From contig NZ_JAFKIC010000132.1 of assembly GCF_017306585.1 (NCBI RefSeq), positions 1-47,145 on the forward strand: 47,145 nucleotides of DNA, in the 5' to 3' direction. Below, in pieces: positions 1 to 8,925 of this stretch. Position 1 is the first letter of the stretch. Each line of letters opens with the position of its first letter. The notes beneath the pieces were generated by a model. The model searched no databases and was not told the origin of the DNA. It saw only the letters and a program-made list of their open reading frames with translations. Position numbers and translations under genes: made by a program. This stretch comes from Mesorhizobium sp. (GTDB lineage Bacteria; Pseudomonadota; Alphaproteobacteria; Rhizobiales; Rhizobiaceae).

Positions 1-25
1 TTCTTCAAAAGGTATCGATCTCCTA

Positions 26-691
26 ATGCGCGTACTCGTCGTCGAGGATGACAAGGATCTCAACCGCCAGATATCGGATGCGCTGGTCGACGCCGGCTAT
101 GTCGTCGATCGCGCCTTTGATGGCGAAGAGGGGCATTTCCTGGGCGACACCGAGCCGTATGACGCGGTCGTGCTGGACATCGGCCTGCCGCAGATGGACG
201 GCATCAGCGTGGTCGAGCGCTGGCGGCGCGGCGGCCGCAAGATGCCGGTGCTGATCCTGACGGCGCGTGACCGCTGGAGCGACAAGGTTGCCGGCATCGA
301 CGCCGGTGCCGACGACTATGTCACCAAGCCGTTCCACATCGAGGAGGTTCTGGCGCGGGTGAGGGCCCTGATCCGCCGCGCCGCCGGCCACGCCTCGTCG
401 GAACTGACCTGCGGACCCGTGCGCCTCGACACCAAGGCCTCGAAAGCCGATGTCGACGGCGTGCCGCTGAAGCTGACCTCGCATGAATTCCGCCTGCTTG
501 CCTATCTGATGCATCATATGGGCGAGGTGGTTTCGCGCACCGAACTGGTCGAGCACCTCTACGACCAGGATTTCGATCGCGATTCCAACACCATCGAGGT
601 CTTTGTCGGTCGGCTGCGCAAGAAGATGGGCATCGACATGATCGAAACCGTGCGCGGCATGGGCTACCGCATGCGCGAGCCGGAGGCGTAA
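26..691 (+). CDS. feuP: FeuP-like OmpR-family response regulator
   Basis: Cytoplasmic DNA-binding response regulator of 221 residues. The receiver domain (about 1-115) has the acidic pair E8/D9, phospho-acceptor D51 (VVLDIGLP), T79 and K101 (TKPF). The C-terminal winged helix (about 125-218) has the OmpR-type ending TVRGMGYRM. A cognate histidine kinase follows after 46 bp. In rhizobia feuPQ lies directly upstream of cycHJKL, exactly the arrangement here, and FeuP is known to control osmoadaptation/cyclic glucan export genes and was first linked to iron uptake. The ATG at 26 is preceded by AAAAGG about 13 bases upstream. The small inhibitor gene feuN, expected just upstream in Sinorhizobium, would lie outside the window. 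The family is certain; the name rests on context. Confidence 0.88.
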   Translation: MRVLVVEDDKDLNRQISDALVDAGYVVDRAFDGEEGHFLGDTEPYDAVVLDIGLPQMDGISVVERWRRGGRKMPVLILTARDRWSDKVAGIDAGADDYVTKPFHIEEVLARVRALIRRAAGHASSELTCGPVRLDTKASKADVDGVPLKLTSHEFRLLAYLMHHMGEVVSRTELVEHLYDQDFDRDSNTIEVFVGRLRKKMGIDMIETVRGMGYRMREPEA

Positions 692-737
692 CTCGGAACC
701 GCTCAAACCAATCGCAAGGCGGCCGTTTCTGCTGCGT

Positions 738-2102
738 TTGTGGCCACGTTCGCTGACCTTTCGCGTCATCGCCTTCTCGACGGTCTGGGCGATCCTGACC
801 CTCGTCGTCATTTTTACCCTGATCACGACGCTCTACCGCCAGGCTAGCGAGCGTGGTTTCGACAGCTTGCTGTCGGCGCACCTGTTCAACCTGATCGGGT
901 CCGTCGGCATTTCCGACACGGGCGCGCTCACCGGCTCTCCCGATCTTGGCGACCTCAGGTTCTCGGAGCCGAATTCGGGCTGGTACTGGTCGGTCGAACC
1001 TGCCTCGGAAGGCGTGCATGGTGAGCTTCATTCGTCGTCCATGACCACGTCGATCCTGTCGCCGAGTGTCGCGGATGTGCCGTTCAATGCCAATTTTCAG
1101 CGCAGTTATGCCACCAGAGGCATTGATGGCGAGCAACTGGTGGTCTTCGAAAGCGAATTCGTTCTCGATGCCAAGAATCGCGCCGCGCGCTTCCGTGTCA
1201 TGGGCAACAAGAGCGAACTGGAGCAGGAGATCAGCACGTTCCAGCGCCGCTTGCTGACCTATCTCGGCCTGTTCGGCATCGGCATGATCGCCATCAATGC
1301 CGTCGCCATCCTGCTTGGCCTGCAGCCGCTGCGCCGGGTCAGGAACGCGCTGGCCATGGTGCGCGAGGGCACCGCGCAAAGACTGGACGGCCGGTTCCCG
1401 GCCGAGATCGAGCCCTTGGCCAATGAAACCAACGCCCTGATCGAAAACAACAAACGCATCGTCGAGCGTTCCCGAACCCAGGTCGGCAATCTCGCCCACT
1501 CGCTGAAGACGCCGCTTGCGGTGCTTCTCAATGAGGGTCGGGCATTGGGCGGCGCCAAGGGGCAGTTGATCGTCGAGCAGGCCGCTTCCATGCAGAAGCA
1601 GGTCGAACACTATCTGCAGCGCGCCCGCGTTGCCGCGCAGCGCGACAGCGTCGTCTACCGCACGCCGGTGTCGCCGCTGGTGGAGCGCATGGTGCGGGTT
1701 CTGCAGAAGCTCAACCCCCAGACCAGCCTGTCACTCTCCTTGCCGGCGACCGAGATCGTCTTTGCCGGCGAGCGCGAGGACCTCGAGGAACTGCTCGGCA
1801 ATCTCCTCGAAAATGCGATGAAATGGGCAAAAAGCTCGGTCTCGGTCTCGGTGGCGCCCGTGACCGGGACGGATGACAATCAGTTCGAGATCAGCATCGA
1901 TGACGACGGTCCCGGCATTCCCGAGGACAAGGCGCGCGAGGCCATGAAGCGTGGCAGGCGCCTGGACGAGACAAAACCGGGGACAGGCCTGGGGCTCGCC
2001 ATTGTCGCCGATCTCGTCAACGAATATGGCGGCGCCCTGGCGCTCGAACGGTCGAGCCTGGGCGGGCTGAAGGCGGTGGTGCGGCTGCGGAGCCTGCAGT
2101 GA
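738..2102 (+). CDS. feuQ: FeuQ-like sensor histidine kinase
   Basis: Inner-membrane sensor kinase of about 454 residues, partner of the preceding regulator. Visible order: TM1 about 8-32, a periplasmic sensor loop about 33-170, TM2 about 172-195, HAMP-like linker, dimerisation helix with phospho-acceptor H254 (NLAHSLKTPL), N box (NLLENAMKWA, N359), G1 box (DDDGPGIP) and G2 box (GTGLGLAI). The reading frame has no ATG or GTG between its upstream stop (639) and TM1. The TTG at 738 is the best start; CTG codons at 729 and 732 are alternatives and sit closer to the AAGGCGG at 716-722. Translation is probably coupled to feuP. Kinase function is certain; the FeuQ name is by synteny. Confidence 0.85.
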   Translation: MWPRSLTFRVIAFSTVWAILTLVVIFTLITTLYRQASERGFDSLLSAHLFNLIGSVGISDTGALTGSPDLGDLRFSEPNSGWYWSVEPASEGVHGELHSSSMTTSILSPSVADVPFNANFQRSYATRGIDGEQLVVFESEFVLDAKNRAARFRVMGNKSELEQEISTFQRRLLTYLGLFGIGMIAINAVAILLGLQPLRRVRNALAMVREGTAQRLDGRFPAEIEPLANETNALIENNKRIVERSRTQVGNLAHSLKTPLAVLLNEGRALGGAKGQLIVEQAASMQKQVEHYLQRARVAAQRDSVVYRTPVSPLVERMVRVLQKLNPQTSLSLSLPATEIVFAGEREDLEELLGNLLENAMKWAKSSVSVSVAPVTGTDDNQFEISIDDDGPGIPEDKAREAMKRGRRLDETKPGTGLGLAIVADLVNEYGGALALERSSLGGLKAVVRLRSLQ

Positions 2103-2283
2103 GGCTGTGCCTGGCCAATCGACAGCGATGGACGGCGCATGCTATGGCGGCATGAGGATTGGTTCGGGGGTGGCCGCCAGCGGCCAAATTTCCGACAAAT
2201 ATCAACACTATGGCCACATCTTCGATGACGCGGCCCCCGGCGCATCCATGGCAGGCTCCAACTCAAGAAAACCGGTTGTTGGC

Positions 2284-2721
2284 ATGAAGATTCGCGTCGC
2301 GATTGTTTCCGCACTGCTGGCCGTGTCCGGCTGTAGCACCTTGGGTGGCAAGGGTCCCACGCTCGCGCCCACGCCTGCATCGACGCCTCCTTCGAGCGGC
2401 AAGGTCACCAAGTCGATCATATCAGCCATGGGCGGCGGACTGATCGGCGGGTCAATCGGCAACGGCCTCAGCGATACGGAAAAGCGCAGCGCGTTGGAGG
2501 CCGAATACAAGGCGCTCGAATACAACACCAGCGGCCAGAAGGTGACGTGGAAGGGCGATCAGGCTTCGCGCTACGGCGAAGTGGTTCCGGCCCAGCCTTA
2601 CCGTGTCGGCTCGCAGGATTGCCGCCAGTACACGCAGACCGTGTTCAACGGCGGCGCCAGCGTGACGGCTCGCGGAACCGCCTGCCGCAACGGCGACGGC
2701 AGCTGGACACCGCTGACCTGA
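2284..2721 (+). CDS. Small outer-membrane lipoprotein, RT0821/Lpp0805-like surface protein
   Basis: A 145-residue predicted lipoprotein. It has a short basic N-terminus, a hydrophobic stretch and a lipobox ending VSGC with C17 as the lipidated cysteine. A Pro/Ser/Thr-rich linker follows (about 24-40), then a glycine-rich segment (MGGGLIGGSIG, about 48-58) of the type seen in 17 kDa surface antigens, and a C-terminal domain with two cysteines (DCRQY and TACRNG). That pattern resembles the RT0821/Lpp0805 surface-protein family; the function is unknown. The start was taken at the ATG that gives a proper signal peptide; the frame is open from 2107 but upstream codons do not fit a signal. It lies between feuPQ and the cytochrome c maturation genes in the same direction. 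Confidence 0.78.
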   Translation: MKIRVAIVSALLAVSGCSTLGGKGPTLAPTPASTPPSSGKVTKSIISAMGGGLIGGSIGNGLSDTEKRSALEAEYKALEYNTSGQKVTWKGDQASRYGEVVPAQPYRVGSQDCRQYTQTVFNGGASVTARGTACRNGDGSWTPLT

Positions 2722-2826
2722 GTTTTAACCGGCCGACCGCTCTGGCGCCCGTCAGCCGCGCCGCCGTCAAAGCGTCGCAGGACGCCGGTGTTGGCAGGGC
2801 AGGGCTGTGCCGTTATTGGAAGAACC

Positions 2827-3966
2827 ATGCTGTTCTGGGTCATAGCCGCGATATTGACGCTCGGTGCGAGCCTGGCGGTGTTGCTGCCATTGGCAGGCGG
2901 CGCCAAGAGCGCGTCGCCGAGCGGCGATCATGATCTCGAAGTCTATCGCGACCAGTTGACCGAACTCGACCGCGATGCCGCGCGTGGTTTGATCCAGCCT
3001 GCGGAAGCTGCCGAGGCGCGCGCCGAGATCGCCCGCCGCATCCTGCGCCTTGATACCGCGGGGCCGGTCGCCGGCTCATCGGCTCGTCCGGCATCGGCTA
3101 TGGCAAGACTCGTCGCCACCGCCGCCGTGCTGGCTGTGCCGCTGGTGAGCTGGGGGCTTTACAGCCAGATTGGCTCGCCCGACCTGCCGTCGCAGCCACT
3201 CGCCGAGCGGCTGGCCAAGAATCCGGCCGACAGTTCGGTCGATGAGCTGGTGGCGCGCGCGGAAGCGCATCTTGCCGCCAACCCTTCCGACGGCAGGGGC
3301 TGGGACGTGCTGGCGCCGGTCTATCTGCGCATGCAGCGCTTTACCGACGCTGCGGCCGCCTATCGCAATGCCATCCGCCTCGACGGCGACAGCGCTGCCC
3401 GGCAGGCTGGCCTCGGCGAGGCGATCGCCGGCGCGGCGGGCGGCATCGTCTCGGCGGACGCCCAGGATGCGTTCGAAGCCGCCTTGAAGCTCGATCCGGC
3501 CAACGCCAAGGCGAGCTTCTATCTCGCCATGGGGCTGGCGCAGGAGGGCCGCGACAAGGAAGCGGAGGCGGCCTGGCAGGCGATGCTCGCCAGGCTGGCG
3601 CCGGATTCGCCGTGGCGCGGCGCCGTCGAGCAGGCATTGGCCAAGTCAGGCGCTCCCGAAGTTGCGTCCGCCACGGACGCGAAGGGCCCCGACGCGGCGG
3701 ATGTCGGCGCCGCGTCATCCATGTCGCCGCAGGATCGCGAAGCCATGATCAACACCATGGTCGCTGGTCTCGACGACAAACTGCGGCAAAATCCGCGTGA
3801 TCCGGAAGGATGGATGCGGCTCGTTCGTTCCTATGTCGTGCTGGGCAAGGCCGACCAGGCGCGCGCCGCGCTGGGTCGCGCCATTGCCGTGTTCGGAGCC
3901 GGCAGTGAGGAAGCGAAGAAATTCACCGCCTTTGCCGCCTCGCTTGGCCTGACGGCGACGGAGTAG
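2827..3966 (+). CDS. ccmI: Cytochrome c biogenesis protein CcmI (CycH)
   Basis: A 379-residue membrane protein of system I cytochrome c maturation. It acts as the chaperone that holds apocytochrome c at the haem lyase complex with CcmF and CcmH. TM1 is about 1-22, then a cytoplasmic coiled segment with the CcmI signature ([16 protein letters not shown]), TM2 about 93-113, and a periplasmic region of TPR-like helices (about 130-375), with an Ala/Ser/Asp-rich linker between two TPR groups. The ATG follows GGAAGA with correct spacing; an upstream GTG/ATG extension to 2788 was rejected because it would bury TM1. It is the first gene of a four-gene operon, ccmI-ccmE-ccmF-ccmH, with gaps of 8 and 38 bp and one overlap. 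Rhizobial name: cycH. Confidence 0.93.
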   Translation: MLFWVIAAILTLGASLAVLLPLAGGAKSASPSGDHDLEVYRDQLTELDRDAARGLIQPAEAAEARAEIARRILRLDTAGPVAGSSARPASAMARLVATAAVLAVPLVSWGLYSQIGSPDLPSQPLAERLAKNPADSSVDELVARAEAHLAANPSDGRGWDVLAPVYLRMQRFTDAAAAYRNAIRLDGDSAARQAGLGEAIAGAAGGIVSADAQDAFEAALKLDPANAKASFYLAMGLAQEGRDKEAEAAWQAMLARLAPDSPWRGAVEQALAKSGAPEVASATDAKGPDAADVGAASSMSPQDREAMINTMVAGLDDKLRQNPRDPEGWMRLVRSYVVLGKADQARAALGRAIAVFGAGSEEAKKFTAFAASLGLTATE

Positions 3967-3974
3967 AACTCGAC

Positions 3975-4418
3975 ATGACGCGCAAGCAGAAACGATTGTC
4001 GGTCATTTTAGGCGGGTTGGTTTTCCTGGGCGCCGCCACCGGGCTGACCTTCTACGCGCTCGGCCAGAAGGCGTCGTATTTTTACATGCCGGCTGATCTC
4101 GCCACCGCAACTGTACAGCCCGGCCAGCGCATCCGGCTGGGTGGTCTGGTGGAAAAAGGCACCATCCAGCGCGGGCAGGGCGCGACGGTCGCCTTTTCGG
4201 TCACCGACACCCACAAATCGGTCAAGGTCACCTATACCGGCATCCTGCCCGACCTGTTCCGCGAAGAGCAGGGCGTCATCACCGAAGGCACTTTTGGCCC
4301 GGACGGCGTCTTTGTCGCCGACAGTGTGCTGGCCAAGCACGACGAGCGCTATATGCCCAAGGAAGTAGCCGACGGCCTGAAGGCCAAGGGTGTCTGGCAG
4401 GAGAGCAAGAGTGAATAG
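3975..4418 (+). CDS. ccmE: Haem chaperone CcmE (CycJ)
   Basis: A 147-residue periplasm-facing haem chaperone that binds haem covalently and hands it to CcmF for ligation to apocytochrome c. It has a single N-terminal membrane anchor (about 8-28) and a beta-barrel (OB-fold) domain. The haem-binding signature [12 protein letters not shown] contains the covalent ligand H122 and Y126. Length is normal for the family. It begins 8 bp after ccmI, so translation is likely coupled. All diagnostic residues are present. Confidence 0.95.
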   Translation: MTRKQKRLSVILGGLVFLGAATGLTFYALGQKASYFYMPADLATATVQPGQRIRLGGLVEKGTIQRGQGATVAFSVTDTHKSVKVTYTGILPDLFREEQGVITEGTFGPDGVFVADSVLAKHDERYMPKEVADGLKAKGVWQESKSE

Positions 4419-4456
4419 CTCTGGCGGAAAGACAAACGCGCCGTGCGGGGACAACA

Positions 4457-6448
4457 ATGGTTGAGACCGGACATTTCGCCCTGGTCCTGGCGTTCGCGCT
4501 TTCGCTGGTGCAGACGATCGTGCCGCTGTTTGGCGCACGGCTGAACAACCAGCGCCTGATGGCTGTTGGCGGCCCGGTCGCGGTGACCGGATTCGCCCTG
4601 ACCGCGCTCTCCTTCGCGGCGCTTGCGAGCGCCTATGCGAGTTCCGATTTTTCGCTGGCCAATGTCTGGGAGAATTCGCACTCGCTGCAGCCGATGATCT
4701 ACAAGATCACCGGAACCTGGGGCAATCACGAAGGTTCGATGCTGCTCTGGGTGCTGATCCTGACCTTCTTCGGCGCGCTCGTCGCCGCCTTCGGCTCGAA
4801 TCTGCCGGCAAGCCTGCGGGCCAATGTGCTGGCCGTGCAGGGTGCGATCGGCGCCGCTTTCTTCCTGTTCATCCTGGCGACGTCCAATCCCTTCATCCGG
4901 CTCAATCCGGCCCCCATCGAGGGCCGCGATCTCAACCCGATCCTGCAGGACCTCGGTCTCGCCATCCATCCGCCGCTGCTCTATCTCGGCTATGTCGGTT
5001 TCTCCATCTGCTTCTCCTTCTCGGTCGCCGCCCTCATCGAGGGGCGCATCGATGCGTCCTGGGCGCGCTGGGTGCGTCCGTGGACGCTGGTCGCCTGGAT
5101 GTTCCTCACCGGCGGCATCGCCATGGGCTCCTACTGGGCCTATTATGAGCTCGGCTGGGGCGGCTTCTGGTTCTGGGATCCGGTCGAGAACGCCTCCTTC
5201 ATGCCGTGGCTGGCCGGCACCGCGCTGCTGCATTCGGCGATCGTCATGGAAAAGCGCTCGGCGTTGAAGATCTGGACGCTGCTGCTCGCGATCCTCACCT
5301 TTTCGCTCTCGCTGCTCGGCACCTTCCTGGTGCGTTCGGGTGTCCTGACGTCAGTCCACGCTTTCGCCACCGATCCGACACGGGGCGTCTTCATCCTGTG
5401 CATATTGACGCTGTTCATTGGCGGCTCGCTGGCGCTGTTTGCGTTGCGCGCCTCCCGGCTGACGGCCGGGGGCCTGTTCCACCCGATTTCGCGCGAAGGC
5501 GCGCTGGTCCTCAACAACCTGTTCCTGACCACGGCGACCGCCACCGTGCTTGTCGGCACGCTCTATCCGCTGGTCGTCGAAGCCCTCTCCGACGACAAGA
5601 TTTCGGTCGGCGCGCCGTTCTTCAACCTGACCTTCGCTCCGCTGATGGTGCCGCTGCTGGTGATGGTTCCCTTCGGGCCGCTGCTGGCCTGGAAACGCGG
5701 CGATATCCTGGCCGTCGCGCAGCGCCTGATGACGGCTTTCGCGGCAGCCCTGCTGGCCATGCTGGTCACAGCCCTGTTTATCAGCGGCGCCACCGTGCTC
5801 GCGGCCCTCGGCGTCGGCCTTGCCGTCTGGCTGGTGCTCGGCGCGCTCACCGACCTTGCCGTCAAGGCAGGGTTAGGCAACGTCGCGACCGGCATCATGG
5901 TCAGGCGCCTGCTTGGCCTGCCGCGCTCGGTCTTCGGCACCGCTTTGGCGCATCTCGGCCTCGGCCTGACCGTGCTCGGCATCGTCGGCACGCTCTGCTT
6001 TGGCACCGAAAAGATCCTGTCGATGCATCCGGGCGAGACTGTCGACCTGTCCGGCCACACGCTGCGTTTCGCCGGGATCTACCCCGCGCAGGGGCCGAAT
6101 TTCAGCGAGGATCGCGGCCGTTTCGAGTTGATCGGACCTGCCGGCAACCCGGTCGGCGAAATCAGCTCCGCCAAGCGGTTCTATCCGGTTCGGCAGATGA
6201 CGACGACCGAATCCGGCATCAAGACACTTGGTCTCTCACAGCTCTATATTTCGCTGGGCGACGAGGGCAAGGACGGGGCCGTCGTGGTGCGCCTGTGGTG
6301 GAAGCCCCTGGTGACGCTGATCTGGGGCGGGGCGCTGGTGATGATGGCGGGCGCGGCCATGTCTTTGATGGACAGGCGCCTGCGAGTCGGCGCGCCCTCG
6401 CGCCGCCGCAAGCAGGCTGATGCCGCGGCAACAGCGATCTCGCCATGA
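4457..6448 (+). CDS. ccmF: Haem lyase subunit CcmF (CycK)
   Basis: A 663-residue polytopic inner-membrane protein, the catalytic core of the system I haem lyase that attaches haem to CxxCH motifs of apocytochrome c in the periplasm. The tryptophan-rich WWD signature (WGGFWFWDPVENASF) lies at about 234-248. Candidate haem-ligand histidines are seen at 171 (HPPLLY) and 259 (ALLHS). About 14-15 hydrophobic segments and a large periplasmic loop near the C-terminus (about 520-610) fit the family. Its stop overlaps the ccmH start (ATGA), indicating coupled translation. Confidence 0.96.
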   Translation: MVETGHFALVLAFALSLVQTIVPLFGARLNNQRLMAVGGPVAVTGFALTALSFAALASAYASSDFSLANVWENSHSLQPMIYKITGTWGNHEGSMLLWVLILTFFGALVAAFGSNLPASLRANVLAVQGAIGAAFFLFILATSNPFIRLNPAPIEGRDLNPILQDLGLAIHPPLLYLGYVGFSICFSFSVAALIEGRIDASWARWVRPWTLVAWMFLTGGIAMGSYWAYYELGWGGFWFWDPVENASFMPWLAGTALLHSAIVMEKRSALKIWTLLLAILTFSLSLLGTFLVRSGVLTSVHAFATDPTRGVFILCILTLFIGGSLALFALRASRLTAGGLFHPISREGALVLNNLFLTTATATVLVGTLYPLVVEALSDDKISVGAPFFNLTFAPLMVPLLVMVPFGPLLAWKRGDILAVAQRLMTAFAAALLAMLVTALFISGATVLAALGVGLAVWLVLGALTDLAVKAGLGNVATGIMVRRLLGLPRSVFGTALAHLGLGLTVLGIVGTLCFGTEKILSMHPGETVDLSGHTLRFAGIYPAQGPNFSEDRGRFELIGPAGNPVGEISSAKRFYPVRQMTTTESGIKTLGLSQLYISLGDEGKDGAVVVRLWWKPLVTLIWGGALVMMAGAAMSLMDRRLRVGAPSRRRKQADAAATAISP

Positions 6449-6912
6449 AAGCAAGGTTTTCCGCTGCATCGCTCGTTCTGTTGCTGGCGCTATGCTTTGC
6501 CGGAACCGCGCTCGCGGTAAAGCCCGACGAAATGTTGGCCGATCCGGCGCTGGAGGCAAGGGCGCGCGCGCTCTCGGAAGGCCTGCGCTGCATGGTCTGC
6601 CAGAACCAGTCGATCGACGAATCCGACGCCGATCTCGCGCGCGATCTCCGTATCCTGGTGCGCCAGCGCCTCGTCGCCGGCGACAGCGACCGGCAGGTGA
6701 TGGACTATGTGGTTTCGCGCTACGGCGAATTCGTGCTGTTGAAGCCGCGCTTCGACCTGCGTAACGCGCTGCTTTGGGGCACCCCCGTGATCCTGCTTTT
6801 GGCGGGCGGGATTTTCATCGCCCTCAACGCGCGCTCGCGCCGGACGCTGGCGACGAAATCCCTCTCCGCCGACGAGCAAACGGCACTCGACGCAATCCTG
6901 CGCCGCGACTGA
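6445..6912 (+). CDS. ccmH: Cytochrome c maturation thiol protein CcmH (CycL)
   Basis: A 155-residue periplasmic thioredox protein anchored in the membrane that reduces or holds the apocytochrome CxxCH cysteines. It has a signal peptide (about 1-24), the family motif LRCMVCQNQ with redox cysteines C49 and C52, and a C-terminal transmembrane anchor (about 107-127). This is the short rhizobial form without a fused CcmI-like TPR domain, consistent with a separate ccmI. It overlaps ccmF by 4 bp and ends the operon. The remaining system I genes (ccmABCD, ccmG) are not in this window. Confidence 0.94.
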   Translation: MKARFSAASLVLLLALCFAGTALAVKPDEMLADPALEARARALSEGLRCMVCQNQSIDESDADLARDLRILVRQRLVAGDSDRQVMDYVVSRYGEFVLLKPRFDLRNALLWGTPVILLLAGGIFIALNARSRRTLATKSLSADEQTALDAILRRD

Positions 6913-7033
6913 TCCGGCAACATTACCAAAGTTTCATGCATCGGAAATGGCGCTGTAATGTGCGCCTCTCTAATTCTCATTTTCCGAGGATGCCGATCAA
7001 GGCGCGCCCCCTTTGAAAGAGGATAGAGACCCC

Positions 7034-8584
7034 ATGAATATTGCCCCCAATTCATATTCCCGCACCCGTAAGCGTCTTCTGGCTGCTGTGGCGTCCGTTG
7101 CCATTGCCGGAGCGCTCGGCATCGGCGCGCTGACCAGCGGAACCAGCCCCGTTCTGGCCGACGCGGTGCGTGTCGAAGCTCCCCAGATGCCGGGCTTTGC
7201 CGACGTCGTGGAGCGCGTTTCGCCGGCCGTGGTCAGCGTCAAGGTCAAGGCCAAGATCCAGCCGACAGCCGATGACGGCTCCGACGACCAGGACGGCCTC
7301 GACAATCTCCCCAACAATCCGCAGCTTCGCCGCTTCTTCAAGGAATTCCGCGGCTTTGGCGACCAGGGCGGCCAGAACGACGAAGGCCACCGCCGCTTCG
7401 GCCACCGCGACCGCAACAACGACCAGCCGCGCCCCGTGGCCCAGGGTTCCGGCTTCTTCATCTCCGAGGACGGCTACCTCGTCACCAACAACCACGTCGT
7501 CGAGGAGGGCACCGCCTTCACCGTCGTGACCAATGACGGCAAGGAACTCGACGCCAAGCTGGTCGGCACCGATCCGCGCACGGATCTCGCCGTGCTCAAG
7601 GTCGATGGCGGCGGCAAGTTCACCTATGTCGATTTCGCCGACGACTCCAAGGTTCGCGTCGGCGATTGGGTCGTGGCCGTCGGCAATCCCTTCGGTCTTG
7701 GCGGCACCGTCACCGCGGGCATCGTATCGGCGCGCGGCCGTGACATCGGCGCCGGCCCGTATGACGACTTCCTCCAGATCGACGCCTCGGTCAACCGCGG
7801 CAATTCGGGTGGCCCGACCTTCAACCTCAACGGCCAGGTGGTCGGCATCAACACCGCCATCTTCTCGCCCTCGGGCGGTAGCGTCGGCATCGCCTTCGAT
7901 ATTCCGGCCTCGACCGCCAAGCAGGTTGTCGAGGACCTGATGAAGAGCGGCGCGGTGCAGCGCGGCTGGCTGGGCGTCGAAATCCAGCCGGTCACGTCCG
8001 ATATCGCCGAATCGCTCGGTCTGAAGTCCAACAATGGCGCGCTGGTATCCAGCGCCCAGGATGACGGCCCCGGCAAGAAGGCCGGCATCACGGCCGGCGA
8101 TGTGATCACCCAGGTCGACGGCAAGGACGTTGCATCGCCCAAGGAACTCGCCCGCCTGATCGGCGCCTATTCGCCGGGCAAGTCCGTCAACGTCACCGTC
8201 TGGCGCGACGGCAAGAGCCAGGACATCAAGGTCGATCTCGGCAAGCTGCCGGCCAGCGACAAGCAGGCCTCGAACGACCAGCAGCAGCAACCCGCGACGC
8301 CGGCAAAGCCCGACACGCTGGCCGATCTCGGCCTCACCGTCACCAAGGCCGAGAAGGGCAAGGGTCTGGTTGTCACCGATGTCGATCCCGACAGCGATGC
8401 CGCCGACCGCGGTATCCAGCCGGGCGACGTCATCACCGCAGTCAACTCGACCGAGGTGAACGGCACCGACGACGTCGCCAAGGCGATGGCCGACGCGGTC
8501 AAATCGGGACGCAAGGCCGTGCTGATGCAGATCACCCGCGACGACAACAATCGCTTCGTCGCACTGCCGGTCGCCAAGGGCTGA
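7034..8584 (+). CDS. degP: Periplasmic serine protease DegP/HtrA (Do family)
   Basis: A 516-residue periplasmic protease and chaperone. Signal peptide about 1-43 (cleavage near VLA-DAV). The trypsin-like domain has catalytic H154 (TNNHVVEEG), D184 (RTDLAVLK) and S258 (RGNSGGP). Two PDZ domains follow (about 320-405 and 435-510), separated by a Gln/Asp/Pro linker. An Asp/Gly/His/Arg-rich segment (about 77-133) before the protease core corresponds to the variable LA-loop region. The ATG at 7034 is chosen; an in-frame TTG at 7013 would only add a short tail. It follows ccmH by 121 bp, as in other rhizobia, and probably has its own promoter. DegP may support folding of exported cytochromes (inference). 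Confidence 0.95.
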   Translation: MNIAPNSYSRTRKRLLAAVASVAIAGALGIGALTSGTSPVLADAVRVEAPQMPGFADVVERVSPAVVSVKVKAKIQPTADDGSDDQDGLDNLPNNPQLRRFFKEFRGFGDQGGQNDEGHRRFGHRDRNNDQPRPVAQGSGFFISEDGYLVTNNHVVEEGTAFTVVTNDGKELDAKLVGTDPRTDLAVLKVDGGGKFTYVDFADDSKVRVGDWVVAVGNPFGLGGTVTAGIVSARGRDIGAGPYDDFLQIDASVNRGNSGGPTFNLNGQVVGINTAIFSPSGGSVGIAFDIPASTAKQVVEDLMKSGAVQRGWLGVEIQPVTSDIAESLGLKSNNGALVSSAQDDGPGKKAGITAGDVITQVDGKDVASPKELARLIGAYSPGKSVNVTVWRDGKSQDIKVDLGKLPASDKQASNDQQQQPATPAKPDTLADLGLTVTKAEKGKGLVVTDVDPDSDAADRGIQPGDVITAVNSTEVNGTDDVAKAMADAVKSGRKAVLMQITRDDNNRFVALPVAKG

Positions 8585-8591
8585 AACGACT

Positions 8592-8638
8592 TTTCCAATG
8601 CGGCGGTTTCATACACCCCCGAGTCGCCGCATGGGAAA
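8592..8638 (+). terminator. Hairpin after degP, possible terminator
   Basis: A 14-bp inverted repeat with one mismatch: TTTCCAATGCGGCG (8592-8605) against CGCCGCATGGGAAA (8625-8638), with a 19-base loop. It begins seven bases after the degP stop codon. No T-run follows, so it is either a Rho-assisted terminator, an mRNA-stabilising 3' hairpin or an operator-like element. Confidence 0.5.
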
Positions 8639-8681
8639 GCATGGAGCCGGGTACGTTAGTCAGTCATCGTGCTCTCCTCCA

Positions 8682-8713
8682 GCGGCAGCGGGCTTCCCAT
8701 CGCCCGCTGCCGC
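8682..8713. other. Perfect 12-bp GC-rich inverted repeat in the degP to regulator gap
   Basis: GCGGCAGCGGGC (8682-8693) pairs perfectly with GCCCGCTGCCGC (8702-8713) across an 8-base loop. It lies in the 341-bp gap 8585-8925, which has no convincing gene. No T-tract follows on either strand, so it is a structured RNA or strong pause site rather than a classic terminator. The rest of the gap to 8925 shows only a small GGCGT/ACGCC hairpin and presumably the promoter of the next regulator. Confidence 0.5.
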
Positions 8714-8925
8714 ACATTCGAGATCGCTGCGCCCGATGCCGATCCGTATGGTGATTTCAGGGTAACGGCACACCCGGGATCTGGCATGTCCGGCGTAATG
8801 ACGCCACCGAACAAAGATCTTGTCGCGCACGCTCCGAATCATCTTGGTCGCGATGCGCTGTGGCAAAGGCTAAAATGCAGATGCCGGCTACTCAAACTTC
8901 CAGCGAAATCGCGTATAACGGCTCT

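Noticed and set aside
5206-6420. 404-codon frame inside ccmF
   Set aside because: It is an out-of-frame shadow of ccmF, rich in Arg/Ala/His, with no motif.
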